A stretch of 64,000 nucleotides of DNA from the NCBI GenBank assembly GCA_017307855.1, contig JAFKGD010000001.1, forward strand, positions 186,001 to 250,000, in the 5' to 3' direction. The notes beneath the pieces are model-generated. The model was not told where the DNA came from. It was given only the letters and a program-made list of their open reading frames with translations, and did no database searches. Below, piece by piece: positions 1 to 13,911 of the stretch (within the stretch, counting starts at the first letter, position 1; the number at the start of each line of letters is the position of its first letter). Origin of the DNA: Burkholderiales bacterium (lineage in GTDB: Bacteria > Pseudomonadota > Gammaproteobacteria > Burkholderiales > Burkholderiaceae_C). The translations under genes and the position numbers were made by a program.

Positions 1-1
1 C

Positions 2-73
2 GGCCCCGAGCTTCAGCAGAACCGCCGCCAGATCGAGATCGAGACCGAGTTGCTCGAAGCGATTTCCGACTGA
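2..73 (+). CDS. 3' end of an unidentified gene
   Basis: An open frame enters from the left edge and stops at a TGA at 71-73, giving 23 residues rich in Gln, Glu and Ile that end in AISD. The composition suggests a charged C-terminal helix. Too little is present to assign a family. It is followed by a 190-base gap with a promoter-like and Fur-box-like segment, so the next gene probably has its own promoter. The reading frame is supported only by the absence of stops over 72 bases and by sensible composition. Confidence 0.4.
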   Translation, partial: GPELQQNRRQIEIETELLEAISD

Positions 74-131
74 CATCCATCGCCGGCCCGCAGCGACCGG
101 CCGGTCGGTGGCCGCTCCGCCCGCCGCGTTG

Positions 132-159
132 TTGCGAACAATTCGCATTGATCTACAAT
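132..159 (+). promoter_or_regulatory. Putative Fur-box-overlapped promoter
   Basis: A 15-base near-palindrome, TGCGAAC-A-ATTCGCA (133-147), fits the 7-1-7 layout of Fur boxes with a single mismatch between arms. It overlaps a possible sigma-70 promoter with -35 TTGCGA (132-137), 16 bases of spacing and -10 TACAAT (154-159). This would place the downstream DUF4198 gene under iron-responsive repression. The palindrome is seen directly; assignment to Fur is inference. Confidence 0.45.
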
Positions 160-263
160 GCGGCCTCCTTCGAACGCCAGCGGAATGCGCCGGCCGTACG
201 GGCGCTCCATGCGGCGCCGGTGCCGGCCCGGCGTCAGCCAGCCATGTCATTCACATCGACACC

Positions 264-1121
264 ATGGCCGCTTCTTCCGCATATTCCTCCCGCACCTTCT
301 CTCCCGCCCGCCCGGGCACCGCCGCAGCGCGGCTGCGCCGCTGGTTCGTGCCCGTTGCCTCGGCGCTCGCGTTCTGCGCCCACGCCCACACGCCGTACCT
401 GCTGCCGACCACATTCGATCCGAATCCGGGCGAGACGATCGGTGTCGAAGCCAGCTTCGCAGAGAAATTCTTCATTCCCGAGGTGTTCTTCGGCGCAACG
501 CCGTTCGCCATCACCCAGCCCGACGGCACGTCGCTGCCCTTTGGCGACGTGCGGCAGTTCAAGCTGCGGACCATCGCCGAGCAGAAACTTCCCGCCGCCC
601 GGGGCACCTACCGGCTGAGTACCGGCCCACGCCTGGGGGCGATCTTCCGCAGCTGGGAGCACAACGGCAAGGTGCAGGTGGCGCGCGATCCGAAGCAGCC
701 GATGCCCGAGGGCGCCCGCCTGGTCAGCCATTACCAGTCGCTGTCGGTGTCCGAGGCCTATGTGACCGTCGGCGCCCCGACGCGGGAGGCCACGAAGCCG
801 AGCTGCCGTGGCCTGGAAATCGTTCCGGCAACGCATCCGAGCGACGTGGTGAGCGGCGAGAAGTTCGATTTCACCGTGACCTTCGACGGCATGCCGCTGG
901 CCGACCAGAAGGTAGATGTCTACCGCTCGGCCATGGACCTGACGAACGAACACAGCGCGGACAGCGTGAAGACCGACGCCCAGGGCAATGTCTCGTACAC
1001 ACCGGCCCGGCCGGGCATCTACCTTGCGCTGATCCGCCATCGGGCCAAGGCGCCGGCGGGCGCGGCGGCCCCTGACTATGGCTACAACTACACGCTCACC
1101 TTCCGCGTGCAGGCGCCCTGA
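264..1121 (+). CDS. DUF4198 (NikM-like) periplasmic protein
   Basis: The protein has 285 residues when started at ATG 264; longer in-frame starts exist, but only this one gives a normal signal peptide (basic start, hydrophobic stretch, then AFCAHAHTPYL). The mature part begins with the HTPYLLPTTF segment typical of DUF4198 proteins. These are predicted periplasmic, carry an Ig-like C-terminal half (around residues 200-285, with a VxAxDVYR-like beta region) and often sit beside TonB-dependent receptors or metal uptake genes. A direct role in iron or cobalt/nickel handling is inference, supported by the Fur-like box upstream. No receptor gene is visible; the neighbour on the left is cut off. 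Confidence 0.75.
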   Translation: MAASSAYSSRTFSPARPGTAAARLRRWFVPVASALAFCAHAHTPYLLPTTFDPNPGETIGVEASFAEKFFIPEVFFGATPFAITQPDGTSLPFGDVRQFKLRTIAEQKLPAARGTYRLSTGPRLGAIFRSWEHNGKVQVARDPKQPMPEGARLVSHYQSLSVSEAYVTVGAPTREATKPSCRGLEIVPATHPSDVVSGEKFDFTVTFDGMPLADQKVDVYRSAMDLTNEHSADSVKTDAQGNVSYTPARPGIYLALIRHRAKAPAGAAAPDYGYNYTLTFRVQAP

Positions 1122-1142
1122 AGGGCCCGCCGGCGGGCGGTC

Positions 1143-1682
1143 TCAGTCGTCGTCTGCCGCATCCAGTCCGGGGAACAGCACCTCGGTGAACCCGAAGCGC
1201 GTGAAGTCGCGCACCCGCATCGGGTAGAGCGTGCCGATGAGGTGGTCGCATTCGTGCTGCACCACCCGCGCATGGAAGCCCTCGGCCACGCGGTCGATGG
1301 GCGCACCCGAGGGATCGACGCCGGTGTAGCGGATGCGCGCCCAGCGCGGCACCACGCCGCGCAAGCCAGGCACCGACAGGCAGCCTTCCCAGCCCTCTTC
1401 TTCCTCGGACCCGAGCGGGACGATCACCGGATTGAGCAGCACCGTGCGCGGCACGACGGGCGCATCGGGATAGCGCGGATTGGGTACATCGCTGCCGAAG
1501 ATGACCAGTTGCAGGTCTTCGCCGATCTGCGGCGCTGCCAGGCCCGCGCCGTTGACAGCGCGCATCGTCTCGAACATGTCCGCAATGAGCTGCTCGAGCG
1601 CGGGCGTGCCGAATTCGGTGACGGGCTGGGCAATGCGCAGCAAGCGCGGATCGCCCATCTTCAGGATGTCGCGGATGGCCAT
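1143..1682 (-). CDS. def: Peptide deformylase
   Basis: A 179-residue cytoplasmic metalloenzyme that removes the N-formyl group from nascent polypeptides. All three family motifs are visible: GAGLAAPQ (residues 45-52), EGCLSVP with metal ligand Cys101, and the HECDH motif with His143, catalytic Glu144 and His147. The length is normal. The family is often paired with fmt, but here def stands alone, convergent with the DUF4198 gene, so it is probably monocistronic. It ends in an acidic DAADDD tail. The family assignment is secure; whether a second deformylase exists elsewhere cannot be seen. Confidence 0.95.
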   Translation of the reverse strand: MAIRDILKMGDPRLLRIAQPVTEFGTPALEQLIADMFETMRAVNGAGLAAPQIGEDLQLVIFGSDVPNPRYPDAPVVPRTVLLNPVIVPLGSEEEEGWEGCLSVPGLRGVVPRWARIRYTGVDPSGAPIDRVAEGFHARVVQHECDHLIGTLYPMRVRDFTRFGFTEVLFPGLDAADDD

Positions 1683-1818
1683 CCGTCGAGTCTCGCACAG
1701 GCAGGCCGGCCTTACAGCCTGTTGCCTGGCTTCACACGGCAGGGGTCAACAGACCTGCGCCACCTGCCGTTGGACGAATAGCCGCGCATCCGCCGGCCGC
1801 ATCAGACAAGGAGAGCAC

Positions 1819-2034
1819 ATGACGACCCCTTCCCGATGGATTGCCTGGGCCGCTGCCGGCGGCGCCGTGGCCCTGCTTTCTGGCTGCGTGGTGGCCCCGA
1901 TCGGTCCGCCGCCGCCGCGTCCCGTGGCGGTGTATCCGGCGCCAGGGTATGGCTATGGCCCACCGCCCGTGGTCGTGGTGCCGGCGCCCCCGCCCCGGCC
2001 CTACCCGTACCGCCGCTGGCGCGATCGCTACTGA
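1819..2034 (+). CDS. Small proline-rich lipoprotein
   Basis: A 71-residue protein. A short hydrophobic signal ends in a lipobox (LLSGC, Cys at about residue 24), so it is predicted to be lipidated and held in the outer or inner membrane. The mature part is almost entirely Pro, Val and Tyr (a PPPPRPVAVYPAPGYGYG-type stretch) and ends in basic and aromatic residues. A good ribosome binding site (AAGGAGAG) lies just before the ATG and decides the start. Similar tiny proline-rich lipoproteins are common in Burkholderiales, with no known function. It lies between def and azurin on the azurin strand, but 124 bases separate it from azurin. Confidence 0.75.
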   Translation: MTTPSRWIAWAAAGGAVALLSGCVVAPIGPPPPRPVAVYPAPGYGYGPPPVVVVPAPPPRPYPYRRWRDRY

Positions 2035-2068
2035 CAGGTAGCGGCGCAGGGTGCGATCAGGCCGGGGC

Positions 2069-2082
2069 TTGATCCGCGTCAG
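2069..2082 (+). promoter_or_regulatory. Possible FNR/Anr half-conserved box
   Basis: TTGAT-N4-GTCAG lies about 75 bases upstream of the azurin start. The left half is a perfect FNR/Anr half-site; the right half matches ATCAA at only three of five positions. Azurin genes in other proteobacteria can be Anr-controlled, which is the only reason to mention it. It may be chance. Confidence 0.25.
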
Positions 2083-2158
2083 GGCACGGCAGCGCGGGCA
2101 GCGCGAGACTGCGATGGCGCGGTCGATTCCGGCCGCCGCCTGACCGGAGAGTCTTTCC

Positions 2159-2662
2159 ATGCGCATTCCCTACCTCCCTGCCCGCCCCTTCCAGCAAACG
2201 CTCGCGCGTCTGTGCAAGGCCCTCGCCATGGCCGGCACGCTCGCGCTCGCGGCCCATCTGCCGGCGAACGCCGCCACCTGCGACATCGAGATTTCGGGCA
2301 ACGACGCCATGCAGTTCGACAAGGCCGCCATCGAGGTGAGCAAGAGCTGCAAGCAGTTCACCGTCAAGCTCAGGCATGCGGGCAAGCTGCCCAAGACGGC
2401 CATGGGGCATAACTGGGTGCTGTCGAAGACGGCCGACGTACAGGCCGTGGCCAATGACGGCCTCGCCGCCGGCGTGGCCGCGCAGTACGTCAAGGCGGGG
2501 GATGCCCGCGTGATCGCGCACACCAAGGTGGTCGGCCCGGGCGAAACCGATTCGGTGAGCTTCGCCACGGCCAAGCTCAAGGACGCCGAGAGCTACACCT
2601 TCTTCTGCTCTTTCCCGGGGCACGCGTCCATCATGAAGGGGACGCTCAAGCTGGTGAAGTGA
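2159..2662 (+). CDS. azu: Azurin (type 1 blue copper protein)
   Basis: A 167-residue precursor with a signal peptide cleaved after residue 38 (PANA), leaving the usual 129-residue azurin. In mature numbering every copper ligand is in its canonical place: His46 (in GHNW), Cys112, His117 and Met121 (in FFCSFPGH...M). The structural disulfide Cys3-Cys26 is also present. It carries single electrons in the periplasm, classically to nitrite reductase, cytochromes or peroxidases; the partner is not encoded nearby. The ribosome binding site GGAGA sits nine bases before the chosen ATG. The signal peptide has a long basic n-region; a later ATG at residue 24 would also give a signal peptide. Confidence 0.96.
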   Translation: MRIPYLPARPFQQTLARLCKALAMAGTLALAAHLPANAATCDIEISGNDAMQFDKAAIEVSKSCKQFTVKLRHAGKLPKTAMGHNWVLSKTADVQAVANDGLAAGVAAQYVKAGDARVIAHTKVVGPGETDSVSFATAKLKDAESYTFFCSFPGHASIMKGTLKLVK

Positions 2663-2672
2663 GCAGCGTGGC

Positions 2673-6104
<3,432 letters not shown>

Positions 6105-6108
<4 letters not shown>

Positions 6109-9100
6109 GCTTGCGCCATGTCGAGAGCCGATTCCATGTCCACCGCCACGATGCGGGAGACGCCCTGTTCCTGCATGGTCACGCCGATCAGCTGTTCGGC
6201 CATTTCCATCGCGATCTTGTTGTGGCTGATGAAGAGGAACTGCGTGCCCTTCTTGCTCATCGCGGCCACCAGCCGGGCGTAGCGCTCGGTGTTGGCGTCG
6301 TCCAGCGGCGCATCGACCTCGTCGAGCAGGCAGAACGGCGCCGGATTGAGCATGAAGATGGCGAACACCAGCGCGATGGCCGTCAGCGCCTTCTCGCCGC
6401 CCGAGAGCAGGTGGATGGTCTGGTTCTTCTTGCCCGGCGGCTGCGCCATCACCTGCACGCCGGAGTCGAGGATTTCCTCGCCGGTCATCACCAGCTTCGC
6501 CTGGCCACCGCCGAACAGCTCGGGGAACATGCGGCCGAAATGCTCGTTGACGGTGTTGAAGGTGCCGCCCAGCAACTCGCGCGTCTCGGCGTCGATCTTC
6601 TTGATGGCGTCTTCCAGCGTGGTCATGGCATCGATCAGGTCGGCGGACTGCGCGTCGAGGAACTGCTTGCGCTCGCGGGCCGTCGCCAGTTCGTCCAGCG
6701 CCGCCAGGTTGACCGCGCCCAGGGCGGCGATTTCGCGGTGGATGCGGTCGATCTCGCCCGACAGGCCGGTGAGCCGCACGTTGCCCTCGGCGACGGACCG
6801 GGCCACCGTTTCCAGGTCGGCCTGCGCGTCGGCCAGCAACTGGCTGTACTGCTCCAGGCCCAGCCGGGCGGCCTGCTCCTTGAGCTGGAAGTCGGTGATG
6901 CGCTGGCGCAGCGGGTCCAGTTCGCGCTCCAGCTGCAGGCGGCGCTCGTCGCTGGCGCGCAGCTTCATCGTCAGGTCGTCGTATTCGCTGCGGCGCGCGC
7001 CCAGCACTTTCTCGCGTTCGCTCTTGAGTTCGAGCGCGTTCTGCAGGCCGGCCTGGGCAGCGGCATCGGTCAGGCGCGCCAGCTCGTCATGCGCGCGCTG
7101 TTCTTCGGCGGCCAGTGACGTAGCCTGCTGCGTGGCGGTCTCGATGGCGCGCCCGAGCTCGGCGCGGCGCGCCTCCAGGCTGCGCTGCGAGAAAGTGGCC
7201 TCCTGCGCGCGGCGCTCCAGCGTGCGCTGCTGTTCGCGGCATTCGGCCAGACGGCGCTCGGCCTCGATCACGCGGTCACCCAGCTGGGCTTCGCGCTCCT
7301 GGCTGTCGGCCAGTTGCATGTCGAGCTCTTCGAAGCGGGCTTCGGCGGTGACGCGGCGCTCCTGCAGGTCATCGAGCAGCGCGTCGATCTCGGCCAGGTC
7401 ACCCTCGATCTGCTGGCTGCGCGCGCGGGTCTGCTCGGCCAGTTGCGACAGGCGCAGCGTCTCCACCTGCAGCTCGTGCGCGCGACCCTGCGTTTCGGCG
7501 GCTTCGCGCCGCGTGGAGACGAGGCGCTGCGAGGCGTCCGAGTAGGCAGCCTCGGCCCGCACCAGCGCCGAGCGCGACTCCTCGGCGATCAGGACCTGGG
7601 CGCGCAGCTGCTTCTCGAGGTTCTCGATCTCCTGGGCGCGTGCCAGCATGCCGGCCTGCTCGGAATCGGGCGCGTAGAAGCTCACGCTGTGCGCGCTGAC
7701 CGCGTGGCCGCTCTTCACGTAGATGATTTCGCCAGCTGCCAGCCGCTCGCGCGCGGCCAGGGCCTCCTCGAAGCTGGCGGCGGTGTAGCAGCCGGTGAGC
7801 CAGCCCGACAGCAGCGCTTTCTGGCCGGCGTCGTTCAGGCGCAGCAGATCCGACAGGCGCGGCAGCGCGGCCGAGGGCTCGGGCGTCGCCGCCTGGGGCG
7901 GGCTGTAGAACGCCAGCTTGGCAGGCGGCGCGTCGTTGCCGAAGGCGCGCACCATGTCCAGGCGCCCCACCTCCAACGCGTTCAGGCGCTCGCGCAGCGC
8001 GGCTTCGAGAGCGTTCTCCCAGCCCTGTTCGATGTGAATGCGGCTCCACAGGCCCTGCAGGCCGCCCAGGCCGTGCTTGTCGAGCCATGGCGCGAGCTTG
8101 CCGTCGGTTTTGACCTTTTCCTGCAGCGCGCGCAGCGCCTCCAGGCGTGCCGACAGATCGGCCTGCTTCGCGCTTTCGTCGTTGACGGCCTGCTGGCGGT
8201 GGCGGCGGTCTTCGTCGAGCTGCGGCACGCTGTCCTGCAGCTCGTGCAGGCGGGCGTCAGCCGTTTCGGCGGCTTCCTGGGCCACGGCCAGCTGCTCCTG
8301 CAGGTCGGCCAGGCGGGCTTCGTCGGGCGTGGCGAGCGCGTTGCGGTCAACCACCAGACGCTCGCGCCGGGTGCCGAGCTGGCGGGACTGTTCCTCGATG
8401 TTGCGCTGGTCGGCCGCCAGCACCTGGATCTGCTGCTGCACCTGAACCACGCCGGTGCGCTGCTCGGCCGCCTTGGCCTGCGCCTGCCGCAGCGCGTCTT
8501 CCAGGTCAGGCAATTGCAGCGACTGCTCTTCCACCTGGGCGGCCAGCAGCGCGGCCTGTTCCTCGGCGTCGACGGCGGTGCCGGCGAGGGTCTCGATCTC
8601 GGCCTCGGCGTCCTCGCGACGCGCGGCCCACTGGGCCATCTGTTCCTTGAGCTGCACCACGCGCTGTTCGGCGCGCTGCCGGCCTTCGACCACGAAGCGG
8701 ATCTCGGCTTCGAGGCGGCCCACCTCGGCGCTGGCCTCGTAGAGCTGGCCCTGGGCCTGGTTGACCTGGTCGCCGGCGGCGTAATGGGCCTGGCGGATGG
8801 TTTCGAGATCGGCCTCGACGTGGCGCAGGTCGGCCACGCGCGACTCGAGGTCGTTGACTGCCTTGTCGGCGTCCTGCTTGATGCGGGCCTGGTCGGCCTC
8901 GGCCTCGGCGCGCTTGAGGAACCACAGCTGGTTCTGCTTGAGTGAGACGTCGGCCTGCAGCGCGTTGTAGCGCTGGGCCACCTCGGCCTGCTTCTCCAGC
9001 TTCTCGAGGTTGGCGCCCAGCTCGCGCAGGATGTCTTCCACCCGCGTGAGGTTCTCGCGCGTGTCGGACAGGCGGTTCTCCGTCTCGCGGCGGCGTTCCT

Positions 9101-9620
9101 TGTATTTGGAGACGCCGGCGGCTTCTTCCAGGAACAGGCGCAGTTCCTCGGGCTTGGATTCGATGATCCGGCTGATCGTGCCCTGGCCGATGATGGCGTA
9201 GGCGCGTGGGCCCAGGCCCGTGCCCAGGAACACGTCCTGGACGTCGCGGCGGCGCACCGGCTGGTTGTTGATGTAGTAGCTGCTGGTGCCGTCGCGCGTG
9301 AGCACGCGCTTGACGGCGATTTCGGTGAACTGGCTCCACTGGCCGCCTGCGCGGTGGTCGGCGTTGTCGAAGGTGAGCTCGACGCTGGAGCGGCTGGCCG
9401 GCTTGCGGCTGGTGGTGCCGTTGAAGATCACGTCCTGCATGGACTCGCCACGCAGCTCGGATGCCTTGGATTCACCCAGTACCCAGCGCACCGCATCCAT
9501 GATGTTGGATTTGCCGCAGCCGTTGGGGCCGACCACGCCCACCAGCTGGCCGGGCAGCATGAAGTTGGTGGGCTCGGCGAAGGATTTGAAGCCCGAGAGC
9601 TTGATGGAATTGAGACGCAC
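6105..9620 (-). CDS. smc: Chromosome segregation ATPase SMC
   Basis: A 1171-residue structural maintenance of chromosomes protein. The N-terminal head has Walker A GPNGCGKS at residues 31-38. Two long coiled coils rich in Glu, Arg, Ala and Gln flank a hinge at about 500-640. The C-terminal head carries the signature LSGGEKALTA and Walker B CLLDEVDAPLDDAN. With ScpA and ScpB (not in this window) it forms the condensin that organises and segregates the chromosome. It is first of the smc-zipA-ligA operon. The 275 bases upstream (9621-9895) form a divergent region shared with the DUF72 gene; I see no convincing promoter there. Confidence 0.97.
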
Positions 9621-9895
9621 GGCAGGCCTGTGTTCGGTCGGAAAACGCTGTCGACGGCGTGTTCGGAGTTCCCCTGGGTTTCTTCTGGTGCCCCGGCGCC
9701 GCCCGCCGGCGCGGCGGGTGGCCGGTTCCGCACGGTGGGCCCGGCGGAAAAAGGCTCGCGCGATGTTACCGCAGCAGGGTGCCGCGACAGGCAGCGTTGC
9801 CTGTGGCAGACGATGCCAACTGTGTCCGCCGGTTTCATCTGCGCCGGCCGGTGAAAAGCCGGTCCGGCCCCGCCGGCCGCGAGCACAGTGTCATC

Positions 9896-10819
9896 ATGAC
9901 CGCCCCACGCTCCGCCCAGATCCGCATCGGCGTCTCCGGCTGGCGGTATCCGCCCTGGCGCGGGCATTTCTACCCGGAGAAGCTGCGCCAGGCCGATGAA
10001 CTGGCCTATCTGTCGCGCGCGTTCCCGGTGTCGGAGATCAATGGCACCTTCTATTCGCTGCAGCGACCGGAAAGCTTCATGAACTGGGCCGACGCCACGC
10101 CGCCGGGCTTCGTTTTCACGGTCAAGGCGCCCCGGTACATCACGCACATCCGGCGGCTCAAGGACATCGACGGCGCCGTGGCCAACTTCTATGCCTCGGG
10201 GTTGCTTGCGCTGGGCGACAAACTGGGGCCGATCCTCTGGCAGTTTCCGCCCAGCCTGCCGTTCGACCCGACACGGTTCGAGCCGTTTCTGGCGGCCCTG
10301 CCCCGTTCCACCGGTGCAGCCTTGCGGCTGGCCCGGCGGCACGAACCGCGCATGGAGGGCCGCGTGCATCTCAAGGCCGGCGCCGATCGCCCGATGCGCC
10401 ACGCCGTCGAAGTGCGCCACGAGAGCTTCATGACGCCCGACTTCCTCGGCCTGCTCAGAGAGCACGACGTGGCGGCCGTGCTGTCCGACACACCCAACCC
10501 GTGGCCACGGTTCTTCGATGTGACCTCGGATTTCCTCTACCTGCGGCTGCACGGCACCACCGAGCTCTATCAAAGCCGCTATACGGCCGGCGCGCTGCAG
10601 GCCTGGGCCGACCGCATCGCGGCCTATGCCTCGGGCGGCGCAGCGCCTGCACACGAGCGATTGCTGCCCGCCGCACCGAAGCGCACCGGCCGCGACGTGT
10701 TCTGCTTCTTCGACAACACCGACAAGTTGCACGCACCGGACAACGCCGGCCAGCTCATCCAGTTGCTCGGCGTGGCGCCCGTGTACGAGGACGGCGAGCC
10801 CGTGGGCTGGCCGGCTTGA
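9896..10819 (+). CDS. DUF72 (YecE-like) protein
   Basis: A 307-residue cytoplasmic protein. The N-terminus (IRIGVSGWRYPPWRG, then FYPEKL) and the segment around FPVSEINGTFYSLQRPESFMNW are hallmarks of DUF72, a TIM-barrel family of unknown biochemical function. Further conserved blocks are FTVKAPRYITH, LGPILWQFPPSLPFD, the VEVRHESF segment and, near the end, CFFDNTDKLHAP. The ATG at 9896 is the first that matches the family N-terminus; the open frame extends upstream without similarity. It is divergent from smc and 19 bases convergent with the SDR gene. No operon partner hints at its job. Confidence 0.88.
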   Translation: MTAPRSAQIRIGVSGWRYPPWRGHFYPEKLRQADELAYLSRAFPVSEINGTFYSLQRPESFMNWADATPPGFVFTVKAPRYITHIRRLKDIDGAVANFYASGLLALGDKLGPILWQFPPSLPFDPTRFEPFLAALPRSTGAALRLARRHEPRMEGRVHLKAGADRPMRHAVEVRHESFMTPDFLGLLREHDVAAVLSDTPNPWPRFFDVTSDFLYLRLHGTTELYQSRYTAGALQAWADRIAAYASGGAAPAHERLLPAAPKRTGRDVFCFFDNTDKLHAPDNAGQLIQLLGVAPVYEDGEPVGWPA

Positions 10820-10838
10820 GCCGCCCGCTCGCCGCCGG

Positions 10839-11603
10839 TCAGCCCATCGCCGGCTGGCCGTTGGAGGCCGTCACGCCGCCGTCGACCGGCAGGCATACGC
10901 CCGTGATGAAGCTGGCATCGTCGCTGGCCAGGAAGGCGATGGCCGCGGCGATCTCGGCCGGCTGCGCCGGGCGCCCGAGCGGGATGCGCTCCCTGAACTT
11001 GGCCATCTGCCGGCGGTCGCCCTTGATGTCCTCGGTCATCGGGGTGATCGTGAGGCTGGGACAGACGGCGTTCACGCGCACGCCGTCCTTGCCATGATCC
11101 AGCGCCATGGCGCGCGTGAGTTGCACCACGGCGCCCTTCGATGCGTTGTACGCCGCCAGCGACCAGTCGCCGCCCAGGCCGGACACCGACGCCGTGTTCA
11201 CGATGCAGCCGCGCCGCTTGACCAGGTGCGGCATGGCGGCCCGGCTGCCGTGGAACACGCCGCCTGCATTGACGGCCAGCGTCCTGGCCCAGGCGTCGGG
11301 CCTGACCTTGGTGACGTCGCCCTCCGGCGCGATGCCGGCGTTGTTGACCAGCACGTCCAGGCCGCCGAACGCCTTGACGGCAGCGGCCACCAGCGCCTGC
11401 ACGTCCGCGAACCTGGAGACGTCGGCCACCTTGAAGAGCGTGCGCTCCGGGTCGAGCTCGCCGGCGACGCGGGCCAGCGGCGCGCGCCGGTCGCCGGCCA
11501 GCACCACGCAGGCGCCCTCTTCCGAGAAACGGCGGGCCGTGGCCTCGCCGATGCCCGAGCCGGCCCCGGTCACGATGACCACCTTGTCGACGAATCGCTG
11601 CAT
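10839..11603 (-). CDS. SDR-family oxidoreductase
   Basis: A 254-residue classical short-chain dehydrogenase/reductase. The Rossmann cofactor motif TGAGSGIG is at about residues 11-18, NNAG at about 86-89, and the catalytic YNASK with an upstream Ser (NTASVSG) in the middle. The C-terminus ends in a family-like ITGVCLPVDGGVT segment. The residue after the second beta strand (AGDRRAPL) fits an NAD-type Asp, so NAD(H) is more likely than NADP(H), which is inference. The substrate cannot be told. The start is ATG 11603; the frame continues far upstream on the complement of dapC but is only a shadow there. It is divergent from dapC by 129 bases. Confidence 0.88.
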   Translation of the reverse strand: MQRFVDKVVIVTGAGSGIGEATARRFSEEGACVVLAGDRRAPLARVAGELDPERTLFKVADVSRFADVQALVAAAVKAFGGLDVLVNNAGIAPEGDVTKVRPDAWARTLAVNAGGVFHGSRAAMPHLVKRRGCIVNTASVSGLGGDWSLAAYNASKGAVVQLTRAMALDHGKDGVRVNAVCPSLTITPMTEDIKGDRRQMAKFRERIPLGRPAQPAEIAAAIAFLASDDASFITGVCLPVDGGVTASNGQPAMG

Positions 11604-11732
11604 GAACGCTCCCGTGAGGAAATGAGGAAGCGGCCATCTTGGCGGCGGGCAACCCGTTCGCGGCGTGTCCGGCGGTTTCAGCGCGCTCAGACGGTAAGCC
11701 GGGCGCGTGGCGTTCCCGGATAATCGGCGCCC

Positions 11733-12953
11733 ATGAATCCCCTGCTCTCGCGCCTGCAGCCCTATCCCTTCGAGCGGCTGCGGCAACTGTTCGCCGGCGT
11801 CACACCCAACCCGGCCTTCGCGCCGATCAGCCTGGGCATCGGCGAGCCGCGCCATCCCACGCCGCCGTTCATCCTCGAGGCCCTGTCGGGCAGCTTCGCC
11901 ACGCTGGCGGGCTATCCGCCCACGGCGGGCGATCTCAAGCTGCGCCAGTCGTTCACGGGCTGGCTGCAGCGCCGCTATGGTCTGTCGCTGGACGCCGCCA
12001 CACAGGTACTGCCCGTCAACGGGTCCCGCGAGGCGCTGTTCGCCCTCACGCAGACGGTGATCGATCCCACGCGCGGAGCCCCGGGCGAGCGCCCCTACGT
12101 GCTGTGCCCCAATCCGTTCTATCAGATCTACGAAGGCGCGGCCCTGCTGGCCGGCGCCGAGCCGTACTACGTGCCCAGCGACCCGACCCGCAACTTCGCG
12201 GTGGACTGGGACAGCGTGCCCGAAGCCGTCTGGCAGCGCACGCAGCTCATCTTCGTGTGCTCGCCGGGCAACCCCACGGGGGCGGTGATGCCGATCGAGG
12301 AGTGGAAGAAGCTCTTCGCGCTGTCGGAGCAATACGGCTTCGTGATCGCCTCCGACGAGTGCTACAGCGAGATCTACTTCCGTGACGAACCGCCGCTGGG
12401 CGGGCTGGAAGCCGCGGCGAAGCTGGGCAATCCCGCGTTCCGCCGGCTGATCTCGCTGACGTCGCTGTCCAAGCGCAGCAATGTGCCGGGCATGCGCAGC
12501 GGCTTCGTGGCCGGCGATGCGGACATCATCAAGGCCTTCCTGCTCTACCGCACCTACCACGGCAGCGCCATGAGCGGCACCGTGGCCGCCGCCAGCATCG
12601 CCGCCTGGGGCGACGAGGCCCACGTGGTGGCCAACCGCGCCGCCTACCGCGAGAAGTTCGCCGCCGTCACGCCGCTGCTGGCCGAGGTGCTGGACGTGCG
12701 CCTGCCCGACGCTGCGTTCTACCTCTGGGCCGGTGTGCCCGAGGCCTTCGGCGGCGACGATGCGGCCTTCGCCCGCGAGCTGTACGGCCAATACAATGTC
12801 ACGGTCCTGCCCGGCAGCTATCTCGCCCGAGAGGCGCATGGCGCCAATCCCGGCCGTGGCCGCGTGCGCATGGCCCTTGTGGCCGAGACGGCCGAGTGCC
12901 TGGAAGCCGCCGGACGCATCGTCCGCTTCGTGCGCGGCCCGCGCGCCGGCTGA
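11733..12953 (+). CDS. dapC: Succinyldiaminopimelate transaminase DapC
   Basis: A 406-residue class I/II PLP aminotransferase that converts N-succinyl-2-amino-6-ketopimelate to N-succinyl-L,L-diaminopimelate with glutamate as donor. The PLP lysine is Lys247 in SLSKRSN, with Asp208 ([10 protein letters not shown]) and Asn180 (SPGNPTGAV) in standard places. The N-terminus ([13 protein letters not shown]) and the [11 protein letters not shown] segment are typical of betaproteobacterial DapC. It is first gene of a dapC-dapD-PilU-dapE-prmB run on the same strand, which confirms the substrate choice among similar aminotransferases. Confidence 0.94.
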   Translation: MNPLLSRLQPYPFERLRQLFAGVTPNPAFAPISLGIGEPRHPTPPFILEALSGSFATLAGYPPTAGDLKLRQSFTGWLQRRYGLSLDAATQVLPVNGSREALFALTQTVIDPTRGAPGERPYVLCPNPFYQIYEGAALLAGAEPYYVPSDPTRNFAVDWDSVPEAVWQRTQLIFVCSPGNPTGAVMPIEEWKKLFALSEQYGFVIASDECYSEIYFRDEPPLGGLEAAAKLGNPAFRRLISLTSLSKRSNVPGMRSGFVAGDADIIKAFLLYRTYHGSAMSGTVAAASIAAWGDEAHVVANRAAYREKFAAVTPLLAEVLDVRLPDAAFYLWAGVPEAFGGDDAAFARELYGQYNVTVLPGSYLAREAHGANPGRGRVRMALVAETAECLEAAGRIVRFVRGPRAG

Positions 12954-13003
12954 CCGGGCTGCTGCGTCGCCACCCTTTCCCGTTTTCCTCTCTTCAGACT
13001 GAC

Positions 13004-13837
13004 ATGACCCAACAACTCGAACAGATCATCAACACCGCCTGGGACAACCGTGCCAGCCTGTCGCCCACCGCCGCGCCCAAGGAAGTGACCGAAGCCGTCG
13101 AGCACGTGATCGCCGACCTGGACGCCGGCCGCCTGCGCGTGGCCACGCGCGAAGGCGTGGGCCAGTGGACGGTGCACCAGTGGGTCAAGAAGGCCGTGCT
13201 GCTGTCGTTCCGCCTCAAGGACAACGAAGTCATCGGCGCCGGCGACCTGGGCTTCTTCGACAAGGTCGCCACCAAGTTCTCCAACCAGTCGGCCGACGAA
13301 CTCAAGGCCACCGGCGTGCGCGTGGTGCCGCCGGCCGTGGCCCGCCGCGGCAGCTTCATCGCCAGGGGCGCGATCCTGATGCCCAGCTACGTCAACATCG
13401 GCGCCTACGTCGACGAGGGCACCATGGTCGACACCTGGGCCACCGTGGGCTCGTGCGCGCAGGTCGGCAAGAACGTCCACCTGTCGGGCGGCGTGGGCCT
13501 GGGCGGCGTGCTCGAGCCGCTGCAGGCCAACCCCACCATCATCGAAGACAACTGCTTCATCGGCGCGCGCTCCGAAGTCGTCGAAGGCGTCATCGTCGAA
13601 GAGAATTCGGTCATCGGCATGGGCGTCTACATCGGCCAGAGCACGCCCATCCTCAAGCGCGACACGGGCGAAATCATCTATGGCCGCGTGCCTTCGGGCA
13701 GCGTGGTGGTCAGCGGCGGCATCCACAAGAAGACGGCCGGCGGCATGGATTACTCGACCTACTGCGCGGTGATCGTCAAGACGGTGGACGCCAAGACGCG
13801 CTCCACGACCAGCCTGAACGACCTTCTGCGGGATTGA
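13004..13837 (+). CDS. dapD: Tetrahydrodipicolinate N-succinyltransferase
   Basis: A 277-residue acyltransferase that succinylates tetrahydrodipicolinate with succinyl-CoA, opening the succinylase branch of lysine and diaminopimelate synthesis. The helical N-terminal domain (to about residue 105) is followed by hexapeptide repeats forming a left-handed beta helix ([21 protein letters not shown] and onward), ending with SGGIHKK. The length is near the usual 274. The ATG at 13004 is chosen because it gives the normal start [13 protein letters not shown]. It lies 50 bases after dapC. Confidence 0.97.
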   Translation: MTQQLEQIINTAWDNRASLSPTAAPKEVTEAVEHVIADLDAGRLRVATREGVGQWTVHQWVKKAVLLSFRLKDNEVIGAGDLGFFDKVATKFSNQSADELKATGVRVVPPAVARRGSFIARGAILMPSYVNIGAYVDEGTMVDTWATVGSCAQVGKNVHLSGGVGLGGVLEPLQANPTIIEDNCFIGARSEVVEGVIVEENSVIGMGVYIGQSTPILKRDTGEIIYGRVPSGSVVVSGGIHKKTAGGMDYSTYCAVIVKTVDAKTRSTTSLNDLLRD

Positions 13838-13911
13838 TCCTGGCGGCGCCCGCGCCAGCGGGCCCGGCAGCACGCCCGGACATACAACGACTGAAGAACG
13901 GGGGTATCGCG

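Noticed and set aside
7314-8945. Long open frame antisense to smc
   Set aside because: It mirrors the coiled-coil codons of smc; the product is repetitive Leu/Gln/Ala-Val with no domain.
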